This document shows positions 18,817 through 24,129 of a stretch of 24,129 nucleotides of DNA, piece after piece. The translations under genes were made by a program, and so were the position numbers. The notes beneath the pieces were generated by a model. The model was not told the DNA's origin, ran no database searches, and was given only the letters and a program-made list of their open reading frames with translations. Origin of the DNA: an uncultured Blautia sp. (GTDB taxonomy: Bacteria; Bacillota; Clostridia; Lachnospirales; Lachnospiraceae). Every line of letters starts with the position of its first letter. The first letter of the stretch is position 1. Where the stretch lies: positions 1 to 24,129 of the forward strand of contig CAAFRY010000276.1 in the NCBI GenBank assembly GCA_900765525.1, read 5' to 3'.

Positions 18817-20079
18817 TCATTCTTTTATTTTTCCCAAAGCCTTGAACATATAAGCCTTGTAGGCCTCTACCCCCGGCTGGTCAAAGGCATTGACTCCCAT
18901 GATTTTACAGGACAGATAGCAGGCAAACTGGAAAAAGTAGAACAACTGGCCGAAATGATAAGCGTCCAGGGAGTCCAGCTCCAGGGTAAGGCAAGGCAGC
19001 TTCTCACTGTGTGCAGCCACCGTAGCCTGATAAGCCGCTCTGTTAATGTCCCGGAAATCTTTTCCGTCCAGATAGCCAAAAAAGTCCTCCACAAAATCCT
19101 TTTCCACTATCAGAGAATCCTGCTGGTTTTTCACATCTAAGAAGGTCTCCAGCATCATAGGGGTTCCGTCCTGTATGTATTGTCCCACAGAATGAAGCTC
19201 CTCTGAAAACTCTCCCGCCATGGGCAGTATTCCTTTATTATCCTTACCCTCACTTTCTGCAAAGAGCTGAATCCACCATTTATAAAACCAGCGGAACCTT
19301 GGTTCAAAGCTGGCCAGCATTTCAACCCGGTAACCCTTCTTATATAGAATGTTACGAAGGCATGCATAGCGGTAAGCCAAGTTTTCTTCATAAGGAGCCT
19401 TTTGAAGCTGGTTCTGCATATCTGCAGCTCCCCGAACCACCGAACGAATATCCACCCCTGCCACTGCCATAGGAAGAAGCCCTACATTACTTATGGCCGT
19501 ATAACGTCCTCCGATATTCAGAGGAAATTCCAGAAAGCGGTAGCCCTTATCCTTGCAAATCTGCTCTAAGGAGCTGCCTTTGGTTCCTGTAGCAATAATC
19601 CGCTTAGAAGCATCTTCCCCATATTTCTCGTACAGGTATTTCCGTAGAATACGGAAGGAAACTCCGGGCTCTAAGGTCTCAAAATTTTTTGCAATGCAAT
19701 CTATGTATACAGATTTCCCTTCCAGCTCCTTTAGCATCTGCTGCATGGCCCAGGGAGAAAGGGTATTTCCCGCATACACAATCTTTGGTCCGTTTTCCTG
19801 CTTCAATGCCTCTATAACAGACCTGGCAGCATTATTGGAGCCTCCGACGCCAATCAGAACAAATACCTCACCATTCTGCCGTATTTCCTCAGCCAGGTCT
19901 TCCAGGGCTGCCAAAGCTTCCTCTCCGGCCCATTCCTCTACATCCAACCACCCCTGGCTGTCCTGATAGCAGTCCTCTCCGGCCTGAGCCTGTTTTAAAA
20001 GCTCTCTGTGCTCCTCCATGAACTGCTCCAGATTTCTTTTTTCCTCATCCTTTTGATTATGAATCTTTAACTCCAACAT
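18817..20079 (-). CDS. pgi: Glucose-6-phosphate isomerase
   Basis: The enzyme interconverts glucose 6-phosphate and fructose 6-phosphate in the cytoplasm. Visible motifs are GVGGSNNAARS (77-87), phosphate-contacting ATGTKGSS (163-170), the signature NIGGRYTAISNVGLLP (188-203), AESEGK (274-279), ELHSVGQ (294-300, catalytic His296) and the C-terminal FDQPGVEAYK (399-408, catalytic Lys408). At 420 residues it is about 30 shorter than the Bacillus enzyme, mainly at the N-terminus, but no catalytic block is missing. It follows the transporter gene by 121 nt with no clear terminator between, so it may be partly co-transcribed with the beta-glycosidase operon and could route the released glucose into glycolysis. 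The ribosome site (AAAGG) before the ATG is weak. Confidence 0.97.
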   Translation of the reverse strand: MLELKIHNQKDEEKRNLEQFMEEHRELLKQAQAGEDCYQDSQGWLDVEEWAGEEALAALEDLAEEIRQNGEVFVLIGVGGSNNAARSVIEALKQENGPKIVYAGNTLSPWAMQQMLKELEGKSVYIDCIAKNFETLEPGVSFRILRKYLYEKYGEDASKRIIATGTKGSSLEQICKDKGYRFLEFPLNIGGRYTAISNVGLLPMAVAGVDIRSVVRGAADMQNQLQKAPYEENLAYRYACLRNILYKKGYRVEMLASFEPRFRWFYKWWIQLFAESEGKDNKGILPMAGEFSEELHSVGQYIQDGTPMMLETFLDVKNQQDSLIVEKDFVEDFFGYLDGKDFRDINRAAYQATVAAHSEKLPCLTLELDSLDAYHFGQLFYFFQFACYLSCKIMGVNAFDQPGVEAYKAYMFKALGKIKE

Positions 20080-20110
20080 AACCCTAAACCCTTTATCCTT
20101 TTTTCTCTTA

Positions 20111-20116
20111 ATTATA
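20111..20116 (-). promoter_or_regulatory. Possible -10 element upstream of pgi
   Basis: A perfect TATAAT lies 31 bp before the pgi ATG in an AT-rich 121-bp gap. At 17 bp upstream the -35 position reads TAGGAA, a poor match. An independent pgi promoter is plausible but not strong. Confidence 0.35.
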
Positions 20117-20200
20117 CACTTTTATTTATGCTTTTCCTATACCCTCTATGGGCAAAGTTATACGCTGCTTTCAGAGCGAGGTCTTTCTTTATTGCTTTCC

Positions 20201-21598
20201 TTATTTGTTTTCTTCTCTTCTCTTTTCCAGAATAGCACAGTTTTCTTCTACCAATGTTTTCTTTAAAGGATAGAGAACGCCCATAATAACTGCCACCAGA
20301 AGGAAGCCTGCTGCCGGAACCACACAGGAAATGGTAAATATTTTACTGGTAACCTCCGGCTCAAAGGCTGTGGCTGTGGAATATCCGGCAATAGAAAGCA
20401 AAGCTCCGGACAGACCGCTGGATGCAGCCTGAGAAATTTTTCTTGCAAAGGAATAGCAGGAATAAGTGGTTCCATCCTCTCTTACATGGTTCTTTACCTC
20501 AGAGTAATCAATAACATCTACAATAAAAGCCCAGCACAGCATATTAAAAGCGCCCATACCAGTATAAGCCACAATGGTGAAAATCATATATCCCCAGGCA
20601 GTTTCAGGATGGACAATCAGGCACACAACCCAGGACAAAGCAGCAACTGCACAGCTGACGCTGCCAACCTCTTTCTTTCCAAAGCGGCTTGCAAGAGGTG
20701 TGGAAAAAGGTGCAATTGCAAAGGTTACCAAAGAGCAAAGGGTAGTTGACAACGCCTGAATTTCTGTGTTTCCGTAGTAGTTCGGGTATACATAATTGGC
20801 CATCTGGGACATAGTCAACTGAGACAGAAGCAGGCAGATATTAGCCAGAATCAAAGTCAGCAGAGCCTTATTAGTCACAATATTTACAAAGAAATTATTC
20901 CGTTTACCTGCTGTTTTAGGCTGTGGGTTAATTTTCACACGCTCCGTACAGTTAAAATAGCAAACTAGATAGCAGCCTATGGCCAAAGCAGAACAGATAA
21001 AGGCAATTACGCTGAAGATTCCTCCATTGAGAACTCTGTTGCCGTCCTTATCTGTATAGTAAGCAAACATAGGAATCACGATTCCGATTACCATGCTGGC
21101 CACAGTAGCGCCTACCGTACGATAGGTGGACAGCTGGGTACGCTCTTTCGGTACATTAGTCAGGCCTGATGCCATAGAACCATAGGGCACATTGACCATT
21201 GTATAGAATACAGAGCCCCACAGCAAATAAGTGGCAAACATCCATATAACCTTAAAGGTCAGGCCCATATCCCGGAACCAGGATGCATACATTAAAAAGC
21301 TCATCACCGCCACAGGTCCGGCCGCCCTTAATATCCATGGCCGGAACTTACCGTTCTTTCCCACTTTCGCAGTATCTACCACACGTCCCATGAAAATATC
21401 TGTAAAGGCATCCACAAAGCGGGCAGCCATCATCATGATACCGACAATATAAGCCGGTACACCCATTACGTCTGTATAAAATTTCAGCAAAAAACTGGAT
21501 GACAAAATAAATGTCATGTCGTTTGCTATGTCTCCAAAAGCATATCCTATTTTATCCCTCATACCAAAGGGTCTTATCTTAGATTTCATTTCTTTCAT
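20201..21598 (-). CDS. GPH-family (MelB-type) sugar:cation symporter
   Basis: This 465-residue integral membrane protein belongs to the glycoside-pentoside-hexuronide:cation symporter branch of the major facilitator superfamily. It begins with MRDKIGYAFGDIANDM (13-28), as family members do. It shows the cation-site motif of transmembrane segment 2, DAFTDIFMGRVVD (63-75, with Asp63 and Asp67 matching the MelB sodium ligands), followed by NGKFRPWI (82-89). About twelve hydrophobic segments can be traced. The ATG has GAGGAGG 5 nt upstream, within a 10-nt gap after the GH3 stop, so the two are one operon. The substrate is presumably the beta-glycoside cleaved by the neighbouring enzyme. The family is secure; the sugar and the coupling ion are inferred. 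Confidence 0.93.
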   Translation of the reverse strand: MKEMKSKIRPFGMRDKIGYAFGDIANDMTFILSSSFLLKFYTDVMGVPAYIVGIMMMAARFVDAFTDIFMGRVVDTAKVGKNGKFRPWILRAAGPVAVMSFLMYASWFRDMGLTFKVIWMFATYLLWGSVFYTMVNVPYGSMASGLTNVPKERTQLSTYRTVGATVASMVIGIVIPMFAYYTDKDGNRVLNGGIFSVIAFICSALAIGCYLVCYFNCTERVKINPQPKTAGKRNNFFVNIVTNKALLTLILANICLLLSQLTMSQMANYVYPNYYGNTEIQALSTTLCSLVTFAIAPFSTPLASRFGKKEVGSVSCAVAALSWVVCLIVHPETAWGYMIFTIVAYTGMGAFNMLCWAFIVDVIDYSEVKNHVREDGTTYSCYSFARKISQAASSGLSGALLSIAGYSTATAFEPEVTSKIFTISCVVPAAGFLLVAVIMGVLYPLKKTLVEENCAILEKRREENK

Positions 21599-21608
21599 AT
21601 CTTCCTCC

Positions 21609-24056
21609 TCAATTCTTCACCTGGCATTTGCAGGTATATACACGTTTCCCCTTCAGATTCACCTTATTTCCTGTCATCTCTACGGAAGCTCTCAACGGAA
21701 GGTTCTCTGAGGAGGTCCCTACCATAACCCTCAGGGTTCCCGGCTCTACCACAAATTCCATATTCTCATCATAATACCCCAGCTGGGCCGTACTCAGGCT
21801 GAAGATTACTTCCTTGCTCTCCCCTGGTTTCAGAGAAACCCGCTTAAAGCCGCAAAGCTGTTTATTAGGCCTTACCACATGGGCCTGGTCAAAAGCCGTA
21901 TAAAGCTGCAGGACTTCATCTCCTTCTCTCTCCCCGGTGTTGGCAATCTTGCAGCGAATCTCCATGGCCTCACCTGTGGGCACGTTTTCCGGAAGCTTCA
22001 GGTCAGAAATCCGGAAGCTGGTATAGCTGAGTCCGTAGCCAAAGGGGAACAGCGGTGTTCCTTCTCCGTCTGTATAGCCTCCGCTGAAAATCGCTGCTGC
22101 GGTGGCATCGGAACCAGATGCATATCCTGAACCGTTTTTGTGGTTATAGAAAATAGGAATCTGTCCTGTTGACCTGGGAATGGTCACGTTTAATTTTCCT
22201 CCGGGATTGGCCGTTCCGTCTATAACATCCGCTATCACCTCACCTGCATAAGGTCCCGGCATCCAGGCCTGAATGATTCCTGCCCCATGCTCTTTGGCCC
22301 AGTTCACAGCAAAAACTCCGGGACCGTACAGTACCACAATCACCGGTTTGCCTACCTGCGCAACAGTTTCCAGAAGTTCCTGCTGAACACCTGGAAGGTC
22401 CAGTGTGCAGCGGTCCTTACCTTCCCCGCCGGTCACATTTACCCATCCGCAGTTCCCGCCTAAGGCCATAACCACAACGTCGCTTTCCCGGGCTGCTTTT
22501 ACTGCTTCGTCAAAACCATCCTGGGATTTTTCCACAATATCACAGCCCTTTGCGTAATGTATCTGGTATCTGTCTTCCAGCGCCTCTTTTAAGCTTCTTG
22601 CTCCCATTTTTCTCAGAACCGCCGTCATATTATCCAGCTTTTTTAAATCCTCCCGACTGTATAACGACTCAAACATCTCATCAAAAGGTCCCTTTACCTT
22701 TTTCCCGCTGGCAGCTGCCTTTGCCTGTTCATCTACAATTCCATTAAAGCTTACGTCATCTGAACCGGAAATCATAGCATCTAACATTTCAATATACGCC
22801 GGATATGTATATCCGCTGACCGGATACCGAAGGCTGTCACCGTGAGGTCCTATGACTGCCACTGTCTTGTTCTTAGAAACAGGAAGAGTGCCGTCATTTT
22901 TCAAAAGCACTAACGATTTGGCTGCAATTTCTCTGCTAAGCCGGTTCTTCTCTTCATTTGCCATGGCCTGCGCCACTTTTTCCTCGTCGCAATAAGGATT
23001 CTCAAACAGCCCTCGTTTAAACTTAATCGTCAAGATTCTCCTCACTGATTCATCCAACAGCTTTTCATCCAACTGTCCGTTCCTTACATAATCAGGGAGC
23101 TTAGCAAAAGCACCTCCTACCGGTATTTCTGTGTCACAGCCAGCCTTTTTGGCTAAAAGCCCCGCTTCTTCATAAGACTTTGCTACCTTAAAGTAATTAT
23201 AGGTTTTCAATACTGCTGCGCCGTCAGAAGTAAGCATTCCTTCAAATCCCATGGTATCTCTTAATAAGGTTCTTGCAATTTTAGGATTATCAATGACCGG
23301 AAGCCCGTCGATTTCTGCGTAGTTAGCCATTACCGCATCTAATCCCGCTTCCTTGTCCGCCGCCTCAAAAGGAGTTGCGAATACTTCATACAATTCCCTG
23401 TCATTGATACGGGTTGTTGCGGCATTTAACCCGGCCTGTGTCTCTGCATATCCCAGAAAATGTTTGGCAATGGAGCTGACGCCCTGTTCCTGCATTCCCT
23501 TCACATAGTTGATTCCCATCTGACTGATTAAGTAAGAGTCTTCTCCATATGTCTCATAGGTTCTCCCCCATCTGGGGTCTCTGCTCACATCAATGACCGG
23601 GCTCATGGCAGAAGTGATTCCTACTGCTCTGGATTCCTGTCCTATAACAGAACTCATCTCATAGGCCAGCTCAGGCTCCCATGTAGCGCCTACATTTATC
23701 TGAGCAGGAAACAGTGTGCCTCCCTCTCCAGGATAACCGCAAAGGTTTTCTGACTGTAAGGCAACCGGGATTCCCAATCTTGTTTCATTTACAAAGTAGT
23801 CCTGTACCTCATTTGTAATCTTGGCAATCTGCTTGGGGTCCACCATTCCTGTCAAAGAATACTGGGTAATACGACCATGCCCATAAGGAAAATTTTTTCT
23901 GAGCTTTTCTTTGCTCACCTTTCCGTTTTCTACAAAAGACACTGCCAAATTCCCGCAAAGCTGAGCTGCCTTTTCCTCTAAAGTCATTCTTGCAAGTAAA
24001 TCTTCCACTCTCTCTTCTACTGTTTTTGTGGAATCCTTATAAATCTCTTTTCCCAT
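21609..24056 (-). CDS. GH3 beta-glycosidase (beta-glucosidase or beta-xylosidase type), cytoplasmic
   Basis: The 815-residue enzyme has the multidomain GH3 plan. The N-terminal barrel (about 10-350) carries SPVIDVSRDPRWGR, KHFLGY near 198 and the nucleophile Asp278 in LTSDGAAV. An alpha/beta sandwich follows (about 380-650), with IGPHGDS and GEGKDR (Glu545 is a candidate acid/base). A fibronectin-III-like domain (about 680-785) ends the fold. No signal peptide is present, so it acts on imported oligosaccharides. The start is ATG at 24056, because a GGAGG site lies 5 nt upstream; the ATG at 24068 would overlap that site and has none of its own. The gene leads an operon with a GPH symporter. 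GH3 members with this layout cleave beta-glucosides, beta-xylosides or both, and I cannot choose between them. Confidence 0.94.
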   Translation of the reverse strand: MGKEIYKDSTKTVEERVEDLLARMTLEEKAAQLCGNLAVSFVENGKVSKEKLRKNFPYGHGRITQYSLTGMVDPKQIAKITNEVQDYFVNETRLGIPVALQSENLCGYPGEGGTLFPAQINVGATWEPELAYEMSSVIGQESRAVGITSAMSPVIDVSRDPRWGRTYETYGEDSYLISQMGINYVKGMQEQGVSSIAKHFLGYAETQAGLNAATTRINDRELYEVFATPFEAADKEAGLDAVMANYAEIDGLPVIDNPKIARTLLRDTMGFEGMLTSDGAAVLKTYNYFKVAKSYEEAGLLAKKAGCDTEIPVGGAFAKLPDYVRNGQLDEKLLDESVRRILTIKFKRGLFENPYCDEEKVAQAMANEEKNRLSREIAAKSLVLLKNDGTLPVSKNKTVAVIGPHGDSLRYPVSGYTYPAYIEMLDAMISGSDDVSFNGIVDEQAKAAASGKKVKGPFDEMFESLYSREDLKKLDNMTAVLRKMGARSLKEALEDRYQIHYAKGCDIVEKSQDGFDEAVKAARESDVVVMALGGNCGWVNVTGGEGKDRCTLDLPGVQQELLETVAQVGKPVIVVLYGPGVFAVNWAKEHGAGIIQAWMPGPYAGEVIADVIDGTANPGGKLNVTIPRSTGQIPIFYNHKNGSGYASGSDATAAAIFSGGYTDGEGTPLFPFGYGLSYTSFRISDLKLPENVPTGEAMEIRCKIANTGEREGDEVLQLYTAFDQAHVVRPNKQLCGFKRVSLKPGESKEVIFSLSTAQLGYYDENMEFVVEPGTLRVMVGTSSENLPLRASVEMTGNKVNLKGKRVYTCKCQVKN

Positions 24057-24079
24057 TGTCTCCTCCATTTCTTAAAACT

Positions 24080-24089
24080 TTTAATTAAA
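24080..24089. promoter_or_regulatory. TTTAATTAAA palindrome in the GH3 5' region
   Basis: This perfect 10-bp palindrome lies 24 bp before the chosen GH3 start. The same ten bases form the core of the palindrome 21 bp before the alpha-galactosidase start. It could be a common operator; chance in AT-rich DNA is the alternative. Confidence 0.35.
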
Positions 24090-24103
24090 TGGCCAAAAAA
24101 ATA

Positions 24104-24116
24104 AGTGCGCACTATA
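24104..24116 (-). promoter_or_regulatory. -10 element with overlapping operator-like palindrome before the GH3 operon
   Basis: TATAGT (24111-24116) is a good -10; its -35 would fall beyond the window. The perfect palindrome AGTGCGCACT (24104-24113), with a central CG as in most LacI-family operators, overlaps the last three bases of this -10. A bound repressor would block the promoter. The predicted leader is about 50 nt. The regulator is not identified. Confidence 0.5.
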
Positions 24117-24129
24117 AAACAAACTAATA

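Noticed and set aside
18817..20079. pgi as a truncated pseudogene because of its 420-residue length
   Set aside because: All catalytic and signature motifs are intact and the frame is uninterrupted; the shorter N-terminus looks like a normal subfamily difference.

Overview
The window is a stretch of a Gram-positive, low-to-mid-GC Clostridia chromosome, most likely a gut Lachnospiraceae of the Blautia/Dorea type. This rests on the Firmicutes-type S12 and EF-G, strong AGGAGG ribosome sites, sigma-A-like promoters, acidic C-terminal tails on both large RNA polymerase subunits, and abundant glycoside hydrolase, GPH-transporter and LacI genes. The genus is an inference from protein style; no rRNA is present. 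All thirteen genes I can support lie on the minus strand, so transcription runs from high to low coordinates. I see no tRNA, rRNA, CRISPR array, insertion sequence or prophage.

Reading in the direction of transcription: (1) 24129-20201 is a sugar-use unit, a cytoplasmic GH3 beta-glycosidase followed 10 nt later by a GPH (MelB-type) sugar:cation symporter, behind a promoter whose -10 is overlapped by a palindromic operator candidate. (2) 20079-18817 is glucose-6-phosphate isomerase. (3) 18585-10898 is rpoB-rpoC with its own TTGACA/TATAGT promoter, a structured leader and a bidirectional terminator after rpoC. (4) 10825-9470 is a membrane-anchored NagZ-type GH3 hexosaminidase lying between rpoC and the str operon. 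(5) 9449-6049 is rpsL-rpsG-fusA, driven by a textbook TTGACA-17-TATAAT promoter and with a long, foldable rpsL-rpsG spacer. (6) 6045-4605 is tuf, with its own promoter set inside a perfect inverted repeat, a leader with hairpins and a clear terminator. (7) 4444-85 is an alpha-galactosidase (GH36) operon whose last two genes are adjacent paralogous LacI-family regulators, closed by a bidirectional terminator and a striking 20-bp perfect hairpin.

The core (regions 3, 5, 6) supplies RNA polymerase, ribosomal proteins and elongation factors. The flanks import and cleave oligosaccharides: alpha-galactosides in region 7, beta-glucosides or beta-xylosides in region 1. Glucose-6-phosphate isomerase links such sugars to glycolysis. 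A TTTAATTAAA palindrome occurs at nearly the same place in the 5' regions of both glycosidase operons and could be a shared operator for the LacI pair.

I did not find an evidently new biological system. The best leads are regulatory: the non-canonical LacI pair and its candidate operators, the possible S7-type control site between rpsL and rpsG, the inverted repeat over the tuf promoter, the rpoB leader hairpin and the terminal 20-bp hairpin. The placement of nagZ and the absence of rplJL next to rpoB are also worth a comparative check.
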